Assembly (NCBI RefSeq): GCF_015751765.1
Contig: NZ_JADOTX010000001.1
Coordinates: 744,001 to 808,000, forward strand
Direction: 5' to 3'
DNA length: 64,000 bases
Source of the DNA: Micromonospora ureilytica
Lineage (GTDB): Bacteria; Actinomycetota; Actinomycetes; Mycobacteriales; Micromonosporaceae
Numbering within the stretch: position 1 is the first letter of the stretch; each line of letters begins with the position of its first letter. Below are positions 25,496-34,479 of this stretch, in pieces. The notes under the pieces were generated by a model. The model searched no databases and was not told the origin of the DNA. It was given only the letters and a program-made list of their open reading frames with translations. Made by a program: the position numbers and the translations under genes.

Positions 25496-28402
25496 ATGAG
25501 ACAACTGGCAATACGCCGCCGCGTGGCGCTCGCCGCCGCCGCGCTGCTCGCCATCGGCGGGGTGACCCTGCCTGCGGGCGCCGCACAGGCCGCACCCGCC
25601 TGCGACGTGGTCTACGCGACCAACGACTGGAACACCGGCTTCACCGCCAACGTCACCATCAAGAACCTGGGCGACCCGGTGAGCAACTGGACGCTCAAGT
25701 GGACCTTCCCGACCAGCGGTCAGCGGGTCACCCAGGGCTGGTCGGCCCGGTTCAGCCAGTCCGGCAGCGAGGTCACCGCGACCAACGAGTCGTACAACGG
25801 CAACCTCGGCACCGGGGCCTCCACCACCATCGGCTTCAACGGCGCCCACACGGGCAGCAACCCGAAGCCCACCTCGTTCACAGTGAACGGCACCCCCTGC
25901 AACGGCACCCCGGCCAACCAGCCGCCGACTGTCTCGCTCGGCCTGCCGAGCGGGCCGTTCACCGCGCCGGCCGACGTGCCGCTGACCGCCACCGCCAGCG
26001 ACCCGGACGGGACGATCAGCAAGGTCGAGTTCTACCGCAACGGCCTGCTGATCAACACCGACACCAGCGCTCCGTACTCCTACACGCAGGAGGACCTGCC
26101 GGCCGGCAGCTACACGGTGCAGGCCAAGGCGTACGACAACGCCAACGGCATCGGGGTCGACGAGAAGGCGTTCACCGTCGGGGCCGCCAACGGCCCGACG
26201 CTTGTCGCCACGCCGTCCGCGCTGAGCGTCGCCGAGGGTGGCACCGCCACCTTCAACCTGAAGCTCAGCGCCGCGCCGACGGCCAACGTGCCGGTCACCC
26301 TCACCCGCACCGGCGACGCCGATGTCACGGTCTCGCCGAGCACCGCCACGCTGACCCCGAGCAACTGGAACACCGGGGTCACCGTCACGGTCGCCGCGGC
26401 GGAGGACACCGACACCGCCGGCGGCGCCGCCACCATCACCGCCTCCGCCACCGGTCTCGCTTCGCTGGCGGTCAGCGCCACCGAGATCGACAACGACACC
26501 CCCGGCGGCGACAACGCCTACACCGCCAAGTTCCTCGAGCAGTACGGCAAGATCAAGAACTCGGGCTACTTCAGCCCCGAGGGCGTGCCGTACCACTCGG
26601 TGGAGACGCTGATCGTCGAGGCGCCCGACCACGGTCACGAGACCACCTCGGAGGCGTTCAGCTTCTGGCTCTGGCTGGAGGCCTACTACGGCAAGGTCAC
26701 CCAGAACTGGGCCCCGTTCAACAACGCCTGGACGGTGATGGAGAAGTACATCATCCCCACGCACGCCGACCAGCCGACCGCCGGCTCCGCGGGCACCCCC
26801 CAGTACGCCGCTGAGTACAACCTGCCCAGCCAGTACCCGTCGGCGCTGAACCCGAACGTCTCGGTCGGCCAGGACCCGCTGCGCTCGGAGTTGCAGTCCA
26901 CCTACGGCACCGGCGACATCTACGGCATGCACTGGCTGATGGACGTCGACAACACCTACGGCTTCGGCCGCTGCGGTGACGGCACCACCAAACCGGCCTA
27001 CATCAACACCTTCCAGCGGGGCACCCAGGAGTCGGTGTGGGAGACCGTTCCGCAGCCCTCCTGCGACACCTTCGAGCACGGCGGTCAGTACGGCTACCTC
27101 GACCTGTTCGTCAAGGACACCGGCGCCCCCGCCAAGCAGTGGAAGTACACGAACGCCCCGGACGCCGACGCCCGCGCCGTGCAGGCCGCGTACTGGGCGC
27201 TGACCTGGTCCAAGGCGCAGAACAAGCAGGCCGACGTCGCGGCCACCATCACCAAGGCCGCCAAGATGGGCGACTACCTGCGGTACGCGATGTTCGACAA
27301 GTACTTCAAGAAGATCGGCAACTGCGTCGGGGCGAGCACCTGCGCCGCCGGCAGCGGCAAGGACTCGGCGCACTACCTGCTGTCCTGGTACTACGCCTGG
27401 GGCGGCGCGTACGACGCCAGCCAGAACTGGTCCTGGCGGATCGGCTCCAGCCACAACCACTTCGGCTACCAGAACCCGTTCGCGGCCTGGGCGCTGACCA
27501 ACACCCCGGAGCTCAAGCCGCAGTCGTCGACAGCGGTCGCCGACTGGACCAAGAGCTTCGAGCGGCAGCTGGAGTTCTACACCTGGTTGCAGTCCGCCGA
27601 GGGCGGCATCGCCGGTGGCGCCACCAACAGCTGGGACGGTAGCTACGCCCAGCCGCCGGCCGGCACCAGCACCTTCTACGGCATGTTCTACGACGTCGAC
27701 CCGGTCTACAACGACCCGCCGTCGAACCAGTGGTTCGGTATGCAGGCCTGGTCGATGCAGCGCATCGCCGAGCTGTACCAGCAGACCGGCAACGCGAAGG
27801 CCAAGGCGCTGCTGGACAAGTGGGTTCCCTGGGCGATCGCCAACACCACCCTCGGCACCAACTGGTCGATCCCGTCGGACATGGCGTGGACCGGTCAGCC
27901 GACCACCTGGAACCCGTCCAACCCGCAGCCCAACACCGGCCTGCACGTCGAGGTGATCAGCAAGGGTCAGGACGTCGGTGTCACCGCCGCCTACGCCCGG
28001 ATCCTGATCGCGTACGCGGCCAAGTCGGGCAACGTGGCGGCGAAGGACACCGCCAAGGGGCTGCTCGACGCGTTGTCGGCCGCCAGCGACGCCAAGGGTG
28101 TCTCCACGACCGAGAAGCGTGGCGACTACCGGCGCTTCGACGACGTCTACAACGCGTCCACCGGGCAGGGCCTCTACGTCCCGTCGGGCTGGACCGGGAC
28201 GATGCCGAACGGCGACGCCATCGCCGCCGGCAAGAGCTTCCTCGACATCCGGTCCTTCTACAAGAACGACCCGGACTGGCCCAAGGTGCAGGCGTACCTG
28301 GACGGCGGTGCGGAGCCGAGCTTCAACTACCACCGGTTCTGGGCGCAGGCTGACGTCGCCATGGCGTACGCCGACTACGGCAGCATGTTCCCGAACGGCT
28401 GA
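25496..28402 (+). CDS. Secreted GH48 cellulase with CBM2 and Ig-like domains
   Basis: A 968-residue exported enzyme. Residues 1-33 are a signal peptide ending near AQA-AP. Residues 34-135 are a cellulose-binding CBM2, closed by Cys36 and Cys135 and with exposed Trp in TNDWNTGF, SNWTLKW and GWSARF. Two beta-sandwich linkers follow: a Big-type Ig domain (143-228, DPDGTISKVEFYRNG) and a Calx-beta-like domain (230-333, LSVAEGGTATFNLKLS). From about 337 comes the GH48 catalytic domain (LEQYGKIKNSGYFSPEGVPYHS, then EAPDHGHETTSEAFSFWLW with the putative general acid Glu). GH48 enzymes release cellobiose processively from reducing ends. The start at 25496 follows GAGGAGA. Control by CebR is suggested by two upstream boxes. 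Confidence 0.93.
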   Translation: MRQLAIRRRVALAAAALLAIGGVTLPAGAAQAAPACDVVYATNDWNTGFTANVTIKNLGDPVSNWTLKWTFPTSGQRVTQGWSARFSQSGSEVTATNESYNGNLGTGASTTIGFNGAHTGSNPKPTSFTVNGTPCNGTPANQPPTVSLGLPSGPFTAPADVPLTATASDPDGTISKVEFYRNGLLINTDTSAPYSYTQEDLPAGSYTVQAKAYDNANGIGVDEKAFTVGAANGPTLVATPSALSVAEGGTATFNLKLSAAPTANVPVTLTRTGDADVTVSPSTATLTPSNWNTGVTVTVAAAEDTDTAGGAATITASATGLASLAVSATEIDNDTPGGDNAYTAKFLEQYGKIKNSGYFSPEGVPYHSVETLIVEAPDHGHETTSEAFSFWLWLEAYYGKVTQNWAPFNNAWTVMEKYIIPTHADQPTAGSAGTPQYAAEYNLPSQYPSALNPNVSVGQDPLRSELQSTYGTGDIYGMHWLMDVDNTYGFGRCGDGTTKPAYINTFQRGTQESVWETVPQPSCDTFEHGGQYGYLDLFVKDTGAPAKQWKYTNAPDADARAVQAAYWALTWSKAQNKQADVAATITKAAKMGDYLRYAMFDKYFKKIGNCVGASTCAAGSGKDSAHYLLSWYYAWGGAYDASQNWSWRIGSSHNHFGYQNPFAAWALTNTPELKPQSSTAVADWTKSFERQLEFYTWLQSAEGGIAGGATNSWDGSYAQPPAGTSTFYGMFYDVDPVYNDPPSNQWFGMQAWSMQRIAELYQQTGNAKAKALLDKWVPWAIANTTLGTNWSIPSDMAWTGQPTTWNPSNPQPNTGLHVEVISKGQDVGVTAAYARILIAYAAKSGNVAAKDTAKGLLDALSAASDAKGVSTTEKRGDYRRFDDVYNASTGQGLYVPSGWTGTMPNGDAIAAGKSFLDIRSFYKNDPDWPKVQAYLDGGAEPSFNYHRFWAQADVAMAYADYGSMFPNG

Positions 28403-28407
28403 GACGA

Positions 28408-28441
28408 CCCGGGGTGGGTGGCGTGGACCGCCCACCCCGGG
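28408..28441 (+). terminator. Terminator hairpin after GH48
   Basis: CCCGGGGTGGG at 28408-28418 pairs perfectly with CCCACCCCGGG at 28431-28441 over a 12-nt loop, 6 nt after the cellulase stop. It has no T-run, but its position and stem strength support termination. Confidence 0.7.
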
Positions 28442-28650
28442 GTCCGGCCCGGGTCCGGGGAACGACGGACCGGGGCTGGCGGGACGGCCTGACACCCACG
28501 GTCAGGCCGGGGTGGGCCGGCCATCTGGCCGACGCAGCGGATCGGTCGGCCCACCCCACCGCCCGGACTGAAGCCAACCGCGAAAAAGCCCAGAAATTCG
28601 GGCCGCTGCGGGATCACACCGAGGTCCGTGACGGAGTAACGTACGTCACC

Positions 28651-28690
28651 GGAGAGGCCGCTCCCCCCGTGGCGGCCTCTCCACTTTTTT
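28651..28690 (+). terminator. Canonical intrinsic terminator
   Basis: GGAGAGGCCGC at 28651-28661 pairs perfectly with GCGGCCTCTCC at 28672-28682 and is followed by ACTTTTTT. The T-run is unusual in this GC-rich sequence and sets the direction as plus-strand. Confidence 0.85.
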
Positions 28691-28740
28691 GCCCCGAGTC
28701 CGGCCGCCTTTCCGCCCCAGGTTCGGCCGCGTTCGGCCGG

Positions 28741-29496
28741 TCAGCGCGGCGGCGCGACCGGGTGGCGCAGACCCGGGTGCCCGGCCGGCAGCGAGTGCCG
28801 CAGCACCACCCAGCTCAGCGCCAGCGCCGCGGCGACCAGCGGCCAGGTCAGCGCCACCCGGGCCACCACCAGCGCGAGCACCTGCCCACCCAGGTAGAGC
28901 GGCACGAACACGGCGAGCCGCAGCAGGTAGGTAGCGGTCCACACCCAACTGGCCCGGCCGTACCCCCGCAGCAGCGCCGGGTCGCGCCGCCACCGGGCGC
29001 GCTGGCCCAGCACCCCGCCGACCAGCACGCCGAGCAGTGGCCAGCGGATCAGGATGCTGACCGTCCACGCCAGAGCGCTCGCGGCGTTGGACAGCACCTG
29101 GATCAGAAAGAAGTTCTCGGCCCGGCCGGTGCGCACCGCGATCAACGCCGCGACACAGACGGCCAGCAGCCCGATCAGCACCGAGCGCGGCCGGTCACCC
29201 CGACGCAGCCGTACGCCGGCCACCACCGCGCCGACGGCCAGCGCCGCGCCGACCCCGCCCCACAGCGACTCGCCGCCCAGCAGCCAGCCCGCGGCGAACG
29301 CCAGCGGCGGCAGGGTCGCGTCGACGGCACCGCGTCGCCCGCCGAGCAGATCCGCCAGCGACTCGGTCCGCGCCGGCTCTCCCGGACCGGTGGCGGCGCC
29401 GGCCGAGGTGGGCAGTCCCGACCCCCGGTCGTCGCCCCCGCCCTGCTCCGAACCGGGTTCGGCCGGGCCGCTGTCGCGCTCCGGTGTTCCGTTCAC
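28741..29496 (-). CDS. DUF3159 membrane protein
   Basis: A 251-residue membrane protein from the GTG at 29496, which follows GAGGAGG. The first 50 residues are Gly/Pro/Glu-rich and probably disordered. Five or so hydrophobic segments follow (DATLPPLAFAAGWLLGG, ALAVGAVVAGVRL, SVLIGLLAVCVAALIAV, WTVSILIRWPLLGVLVGGVLG, LYLGGQVLALVVARVALTWPLVAAALALSWVVL). The block GRAENFFLIQVLSNAASALAW and the end WPLVAAALALSWVVLRHSLP are typical of DUF3159. Function unknown. It is divergent from the PAP2 phosphatase gene. Confidence 0.8.
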   Translation of the reverse strand: MNGTPERDSGPAEPGSEQGGGDDRGSGLPTSAGAATGPGEPARTESLADLLGGRRGAVDATLPPLAFAAGWLLGGESLWGGVGAALAVGAVVAGVRLRRGDRPRSVLIGLLAVCVAALIAVRTGRAENFFLIQVLSNAASALAWTVSILIRWPLLGVLVGGVLGQRARWRRDPALLRGYGRASWVWTATYLLRLAVFVPLYLGGQVLALVVARVALTWPLVAAALALSWVVLRHSLPAGHPGLRHPVAPPR

Positions 29497-29585
29497 CACC
29501 GCCTCCTCGCCTCCGGCACAACCTAACCGGCCATTGGCGGCGGGCCACCGCTTGGACCTCCGACACCTGCCGCTACGGTGTGCGG

Positions 29586-30467
29586 ATGCGCGCGACGGCA
29601 CGGGGTTGGACCGCGGTCTGGTTGGTCGTACTGGCCCTTGTCCAGGCGGCCGCCTTCCTTGCCGTGTGGCGGGTGGCCGTGCACTTTGAGATCGGCCAGT
29701 GGGTGGACACTGTCGCCCTCACCGGCAACCGGATCGGACAGGACACCATCGACGGTCCGGTGGACCGGATCCTCAACGCGATGTCGGTGGTTTCGCTGCT
29801 GGCGGCCACCGCGATGATCGGGTTCATCGCGCTGATTCGGGGGCGGATCGCCCTGGCGATCACCGCGACCCTGCTGATCGCCGGAGCGAACGTCACGACC
29901 CAACTGCTCAAGTACGGGCTGAACCGGCCCGACTACGGTCTCGACCCGGAGCGCGCCGCGGTGGGCAACAGCCTGCCCAGCGGGCACACCACTGTTGCCG
30001 CCTCGGTGGCGGTCGCGCTGATGCTCGTGCTGCCGCGCAAGGTGCGGGCCGCCGGCGCCTTCATCGGTGCCGGCTACGCCGCCGTCGCCGGGGTCGCCAC
30101 CCTCTCGGCCGGCTGGCACCGGCCCAGTGACGCGGTCGCCGCGTACCTCGTGGTGGGCGTGTGGGCGGCGTTGGCCGGGCTGCTCCTGTTGGTGGCCCAG
30201 CGGGAGCAGGCCGAGATCGCCCCCGGCGACGCGCACCGGACCGCGGCTCTGGTGCTCGGGCTCGGCGGTGTGCTCGCCCTGGTCGCCTGCGGGCTCGCCC
30301 TGTCCTGGCTGATCGACCTGCGCGACACCGGGCCGGAGGAGCTGACCCGCCGCCCCCTGTTCGTCGGGTACGCGGGCAGCGCCGCCGGGATCGCCGGCAC
30401 GATGGCCGTGGTGATGGCGCTGGTGCTCACCGTCGTGCACCGGTTGGTGCCTCGGGTCAAGGGCTGA
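29586..30467 (+). CDS. PAP2-family membrane phosphatase
   Basis: A 293-residue integral membrane protein. The three PAP2 motifs are present: KYGLNRPDYG (K-x6-RP form), PSGHTTVAAS and SAGWHRPSDAVAAY, with the catalytic His residues in the second and third. About seven membrane segments are visible, with one or two extra helices at the C-terminus (ALVLGLGGVLALVACGLALSWLI). Such enzymes remove phosphate from lipid or polyprenyl pyrophosphates at the outer membrane face, for example in undecaprenol or phospholipid turnover. ATG at 29586 chosen; GTG at 29580 is a close alternative. The next gene starts almost directly behind it. Confidence 0.85.
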   Translation: MRATARGWTAVWLVVLALVQAAAFLAVWRVAVHFEIGQWVDTVALTGNRIGQDTIDGPVDRILNAMSVVSLLAATAMIGFIALIRGRIALAITATLLIAGANVTTQLLKYGLNRPDYGLDPERAAVGNSLPSGHTTVAASVAVALMLVLPRKVRAAGAFIGAGYAAVAGVATLSAGWHRPSDAVAAYLVVGVWAALAGLLLLVAQREQAEIAPGDAHRTAALVLGLGGVLALVACGLALSWLIDLRDTGPEELTRRPLFVGYAGSAAGIAGTMAVVMALVLTVVHRLVPRVKG

Positions 30468-30475
30468 GCCGTCCG

Positions 30476-31144
30476 GTGCGGCCGGTCCGGGCGGCGTTCT
30501 CCGCCGAATGCGGGCGGCTCAGCGAGATCCTGACCGAGCTGACCGACGATGATCTCGTCCGGCCCACCGACTGCCCTCCGTGGAACGTCCAGGACCTGAT
30601 CGCGCACATCCGCACCGGGGTCGGCCGGCTGACCGACATGCTCGCCGCGCCGGCTCCGCCACGCGCCGAGGTGGACGCCGCCGGCTACTTCGGTACGGCG
30701 AAGTTCACCGCGGAGGTCGACGCCGACCGGATCGCCGGCGGCCAGCGGGAGGCGCTACGGGTGGGCCGGGCGGCGCTGGCGACCGAGTTCGACAGGGCAT
30801 GGCGGGCCACCGAGGCGGCGATCGCCGCCGCGCCGCCCGACCGGGTGGTGCGAACCCGGCACGGCGACGCGATGCGCCTCGGCGAGTTCCTGCGGACCCG
30901 GGTCGTCGAGGTGGGTGTGCACGGGTTGGATCTGGCCGCCGCGCTGGGCCGGCCGCCATGGCTCACCCCACCGGCGGCCGTGGTCATCGGTGACCTGCTC
31001 ACCGGCGGGCGACCGACACCGGCCGGGTTGAGTTGGGACCGGCTGACCCTGATCCGTAAGGCCACCGGCCGGGCGGTGCTGACCGCCCCGGAACGGACCG
31101 TGATCGACGCCGCCGGCTTCCGTTGGCTCGCCTTCGGCCGCTGA
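30476..31144 (+). CDS. Maleylpyruvate isomerase-like (DinB-fold) protein
   Basis: About 222 residues from the GTG at 30476. It belongs to the actinobacterial TIGR03083/MDMPI N-terminal-domain family: start AAFSAECGRLSEILTELTDDDLVRPTDCPPWNVQDLIAHI, with the metal-ligand His in LIAHI and a later pair in RTRVVEVGVHGLDLAAALG (E-x3-H). Members use a divalent metal and often mycothiol as cofactor for isomerisation or thiol transfer. The start is uncertain because the sequence upstream overlaps the PAP2 gene end without a strong ribosome-binding site. It may be co-transcribed with PAP2. Substrate unknown. Confidence 0.75.
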   Translation: MRPVRAAFSAECGRLSEILTELTDDDLVRPTDCPPWNVQDLIAHIRTGVGRLTDMLAAPAPPRAEVDAAGYFGTAKFTAEVDADRIAGGQREALRVGRAALATEFDRAWRATEAAIAAAPPDRVVRTRHGDAMRLGEFLRTRVVEVGVHGLDLAAALGRPPWLTPPAAVVIGDLLTGGRPTPAGLSWDRLTLIRKATGRAVLTAPERTVIDAAGFRWLAFGR

Positions 31145-31209
31145 CCCCGGCTCTTCGCGGGACCGCAGCCGTTCGGGGGCGCCGGTCCCTTGCGGCTGGC
31201 GCTGACCGA

Positions 31210-32073
31210 TCAGGTCGCGGAACGTGGCGCGGGGACGTGCGGCGCGACACCGCGCAGGTGCGTCAGCACCACCGGGTCGATCCGCCCCGGCACCAGCCGC
31301 TCCTCCAGGTTCTCCAACCCGGCCCAGGAGACCAACGCCGCTTCCGTGCCGTCCTCGTGCACCGAATGGCCCAGCGCGCCGAGCAACGCCGCCACCTCGG
31401 CGGCCACCGCGCCGCTCAGGTCGAGCAGGGTCGCCGGGTCGGGCCGGCCGAACAGCATGGTGTGCACAGTGAGCAGGCGACCCAGCTCGGCGACCGGGTC
31501 CGGGTGGTCGTCCACGCGAAGGTCCACCACCACGTCGCTGGTGCCGCCGTACCCGCCGCCGCGCTCGACCACCAGCAGGCCGGCGCTCTGCCGGCCACGC
31601 CGGTCCCCGCCGGCCTCGTCGCCGGCCCGCAGCGCGGCGACCAGCCGCTCGGCGAACGGCAGCGCCGTTCCCGACTGCCAGGCCGCACCGAGGGCGTCGA
31701 CGACCTCCGGGCCGGTGAGCACGTTGCCCTGTGCGGCCCAGCCGTCGCCGGTCCGCCCGCCGGCCCACGGATGGCAGGCCGGCCCGGTCCAGTTGGCGCC
31801 CGTTCCGCTGGCCCCCACGACGCCGAGCTGGCGGTGCTCCCGCTCGGGGTCGGCGGCGATCAGCCCGGCCACCACGTCGGCGGCGGCCACGCCGGTGCGC
31901 AGCAGGCTGAGGCCCTGCGGGCGGTAGGCGACGTTGACGTGCGCCTGGGTGGCCAGCGCGCCCACCTCGGCGGCGGCGGCCGGCACCAGCGCCCCAGCGG
32001 CGAGGAACTTGCTGGCGACGGCCACGCCGTGCAGGCGGCCGTCGGCGGAGCGGGCGACGAGCGAGAATGTCAC
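31210..32073 (-). CDS. DUF1028 Ntn-hydrolase-like protein
   Basis: A 287-residue protein from the GTG at 32073 (TFSLVARSADGRLHGVAVASKFLAAGALVP). The blocks ALATQAHVNVAYRPQGLSLL, REHRQLGVVGASGTGANWTG and GWAAQGNVLTG are characteristic of DUF1028, a group with an N-terminal-nucleophile-like fold. The residue after the start Met is Thr, which could serve as the nucleophile if Met is removed (inference). The C-terminal 60 residues resemble a peptidoglycan-binding-like tail seen in some members. Cytoplasmic by sequence. It converges on the isomerase-like gene. Confidence 0.8.
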   Translation of the reverse strand: MTFSLVARSADGRLHGVAVASKFLAAGALVPAAAAEVGALATQAHVNVAYRPQGLSLLRTGVAAADVVAGLIAADPEREHRQLGVVGASGTGANWTGPACHPWAGGRTGDGWAAQGNVLTGPEVVDALGAAWQSGTALPFAERLVAALRAGDEAGGDRRGRQSAGLLVVERGGGYGGTSDVVVDLRVDDHPDPVAELGRLLTVHTMLFGRPDPATLLDLSGAVAAEVAALLGALGHSVHEDGTEAALVSWAGLENLEERLVPGRIDPVVLTHLRGVAPHVPAPRSAT

Positions 32074-32120
32074 CGGCCGAGAGTAACCGTCCACGCCGAC
32101 GCGACAACGACGCGCGAGGC

Positions 32121-33341
32121 TCAGAACGGTGGCGCTGCGGCCTCCGGTGGGGCGCCGTGGGCGCGGCGGGCGTCGACCACCGCGACCGCGGCCAGCACCA
32201 CCACCCCGACCGCGGTCGCGATCACACCGGGCAGGAACAGCAGCGGCACCGACGACGCCACCAGCACCGCGAGGGCGATCCACCGGGACGGGGAGACCCG
32301 CCCGAACACCTCGTACTCCAGGCGGGCCCGGCCGGCCAGGAACAGGGCCGGGCCCCCGAGCACCATGGCCAGCCACGGCCCAGGGATGCGCTCCAGCGGA
32401 TGATTGATGATCAGCTCGTAGCCGATCGCGGTGGCGGCGAGACCGATCACCATCAGCAGGTGGGTGTCGGCCGCCGACCGGCCGATCGTGGCGGGGTGGC
32501 GGGCCTTCATCACCGCCTCGCCCAGGATCCGTCCGGCCCGCTGCACGTAGATGCGCCACAGCATGATCGAGGTGGCCAGCGCCAGCGCGAACGCCCATAC
32601 GTGTCCTGCCTCGTACGGGCCCGCGCTGTACGCGAAACCGGCCACCAGGATCGTCTCGCCCAGCGCGACGAGGAAGAACTGCTGGTACCGCTCGGCCAGG
32701 TGTTCCCCGGCGATCTCCCACTTGGAGATCGTCGACCGACCCAGGCCGGGCACCGGCCAGCCACAGCGGGCGGCCAGGTACTCGAAGGCCAGCGCCGCCG
32801 ACCAGAGCACCACCTGCGCGTTGGTGGGCAGCATCGCGCCACCGATCCAGAGCACCCCACTGACGGCGTAGATCACCGCCATGCGCACCTTCAACCGGCG
32901 GTACGGGTGCGCTCCCAGCGCGACCGACAGGATCAGTGGCCGGGTCAGCTGCGCGACGACGTACGCCACCGCGAACATCAGCGCGGTCTCGCTGAACGCC
33001 CGGGGGACCGCCACCCCCATCACCATGCTGCCCACCAACGCGGTGAGCACCACGGTCTGCAACGGCACCCGGTACGGGTCGTAGCGGCTGGTCGTCCACG
33101 CGGTGCCCTGCCAGACCGCCCAGAGCGCCAGCAGCAACAGCAGTGTCTTGCCGCCGCCGGTGACCGTCCCCCAACCGTGCTCCCGGCCCGGTTCCCGGGT
33201 CAGATCCTCGAACGCGCGCGCCGAGATCCGCGTGAGCGCGAAGACGTACACCAGGTCGAAGAAGAGTTCCAGGAACGTCGCCCGGCCGGGCGTGGCCGCC
33301 GCCGGGACCGGCTCCAGGTGTCCCGCCGCCCTGGAACCCAT
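32121..33341 (-). CDS. Low temperature requirement A (LtrA) membrane protein
   Basis: A 406-residue membrane protein with about ten to twelve hydrophobic segments. The signature TFLELFFDLVYVFALTRIS opens the domain near residue 20, and later blocks HLAERYQQFFLVALGETIL and ADTHLLMVIGLAATAIGYELIINHP are typical of LtrA. The ATG at 33341 is preferred over the one at 33497, which would add an Arg-rich non-hydrophobic extension into the divergent gene's promoter. LtrA was first linked to cold growth in Listeria; its molecular job is not known. It is divergent from the LLM oxidoreductase gene. Confidence 0.85.
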   Translation of the reverse strand: MGSRAAGHLEPVPAAATPGRATFLELFFDLVYVFALTRISARAFEDLTREPGREHGWGTVTGGGKTLLLLLALWAVWQGTAWTTSRYDPYRVPLQTVVLTALVGSMVMGVAVPRAFSETALMFAVAYVVAQLTRPLILSVALGAHPYRRLKVRMAVIYAVSGVLWIGGAMLPTNAQVVLWSAALAFEYLAARCGWPVPGLGRSTISKWEIAGEHLAERYQQFFLVALGETILVAGFAYSAGPYEAGHVWAFALALATSIMLWRIYVQRAGRILGEAVMKARHPATIGRSAADTHLLMVIGLAATAIGYELIINHPLERIPGPWLAMVLGGPALFLAGRARLEYEVFGRVSPSRWIALAVLVASSVPLLFLPGVIATAVGVVVLAAVAVVDARRAHGAPPEAAAPPF

Positions 33342-33477
33342 GGTCAGCGGCCTGCGCCGTCGGTCCGGTCCACCTCGAAGAGGTAGCACTTCCCGCCGGA
33401 CCGCACGCCCGGAAACCGGCGATTCTGCCCAACCCGGGGATCTTGCTCGAGCCCCCGTCAACGGGCACGATCGATCG

Positions 33478-34479
33478 GTGACGAATCGATGGGGCATGAC
33501 GGTGCCGCTGGGCGGGATCGCGCTTTCGCAGCACGACGCGGCCTACGCGGCCCTCGACCGGGCCGGGTTCACCGACGTCTGGTCGTCCGAGGTCGCCGGG
33601 ACCGACGCGTTCACCCCGCTGGCGCTCGCCGCGGCCTGGCAGCCCGCGCTGCGGCTCGGCACCGCGATCACGCCGGTCTTCACCCGGGGCCCCGGGCTGC
33701 TGGCGATGAGCGCGGCAGCGCTGGCCGAGGCCGCGCCGGGCAGGTTCTCGCTCGGCATCGGCGCGTCCTCACCCGTGCTCGTCCGGGACTGGAACGCGGT
33801 GCCGTTCGACGAGCCGTTCCGCCGCACCCGCGACGTCCTGCGCTTCCTGCACGCCGCGCTGCGCGGCGAGACCGTCGACGAGGTCTACGACACGTTCGCC
33901 GTCCGCCGGTTCACGCTGGAACGACCGCCGGCGGTGCCGCCACCGATCCTGCTCGCCGCGCTGCGCCCGGGGATGCTCCGGCTCGCCGGGGCGGAGGCCG
34001 ACGGGGTCATCCTCAACTGGCTCGGCGCCGACGACGTGCCGCGTGCCCTCGCCGAGTTGGGCGAGCGTCGCAACGGCTTCGAGGTCGCCGCCCGGATCTT
34101 CGTCTGCCCCACCGAGGACACCGCGTACGCGCGGGCGCTGGGCCGCCGGCTCATCACCAGCTACCTCACCGTCGGGGCGTACGCCGAGTTCCACCGCTGG
34201 CTCGGCCGCGACGAGACGCTCGCGCCCATGTGGGCGGCCTGGGCCGCCGGTGACCGGCGCGGCGCCAACGCGGCGGTGCCGGACGACGTGGTCGACGCCC
34301 TGGTGCTGCACGGCTCACCGGAGCGGTGCCGCGCCGAGGTGCGCCGCTACGCCGACAACGGTGTGGACGTGCCGATCCTCGCGCTGCTGCCCACCCCCGA
34401 GGTCACCGCCGGCGGCGCGACCGCGCTGCTCAGCCTCATCGCCCGGTTGGGCACCAACCTCGTGGAGGCGTCCGCGTGA
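33478..34479 (+). CDS. LLM-class F420-dependent oxidoreductase
   Basis: A 333-residue TIM-barrel protein of the luciferase-like monooxygenase class. Recognisable blocks are MTVPLGGIALSQHDAAYAALDRAGFTDVWSSEV, LGTAITPVFTRGPGLLAMSAAALAEAAPGRFSLGIGASSPVLV and PPILLAALRPGMLRLAGAEADGVILNWL, as in mycobacterial F420-dependent enzymes. It transfers hydride from F420H2 (or FMNH2) to an unknown substrate. GTG at 33478 chosen; an ATG 18 nt later is possible. The next gene, an SDR, overlaps by 4 nt (GTGA), so both probably act in one small redox pathway. Confidence 0.85.
   Translation: MTNRWGMTVPLGGIALSQHDAAYAALDRAGFTDVWSSEVAGTDAFTPLALAAAWQPALRLGTAITPVFTRGPGLLAMSAAALAEAAPGRFSLGIGASSPVLVRDWNAVPFDEPFRRTRDVLRFLHAALRGETVDEVYDTFAVRRFTLERPPAVPPPILLAALRPGMLRLAGAEADGVILNWLGADDVPRALAELGERRNGFEVAARIFVCPTEDTAYARALGRRLITSYLTVGAYAEFHRWLGRDETLAPMWAAWAAGDRRGANAAVPDDVVDALVLHGSPERCRAEVRRYADNGVDVPILALLPTPEVTAGGATALLSLIARLGTNLVEASA

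Larger units (their letters stand above)
28403..28740. other. Intergenic region with two terminators, possible small RNA
   Basis: A 338-bp gap between the cellulase and the converging DUF3159 gene. The first hairpin (28408-28441) ends the cellulase unit. A second, canonical intrinsic terminator at 28651-28690 has its own upstream stretch of about 200 nt with no credible ORF, so either it is a back-up terminator or this stretch encodes a small RNA. Confidence 0.4.

Noticed and set aside
25331..28495. Very long open frame on the minus strand (over 1,000 codons) opposite the GH48 gene
   Set aside because: It is the antisense shadow of a GC-rich gene with strong third-position bias. The translation is Val/Arg/Gly-rich with no domain, while the plus strand encodes a clear CBM2-GH48 protein.
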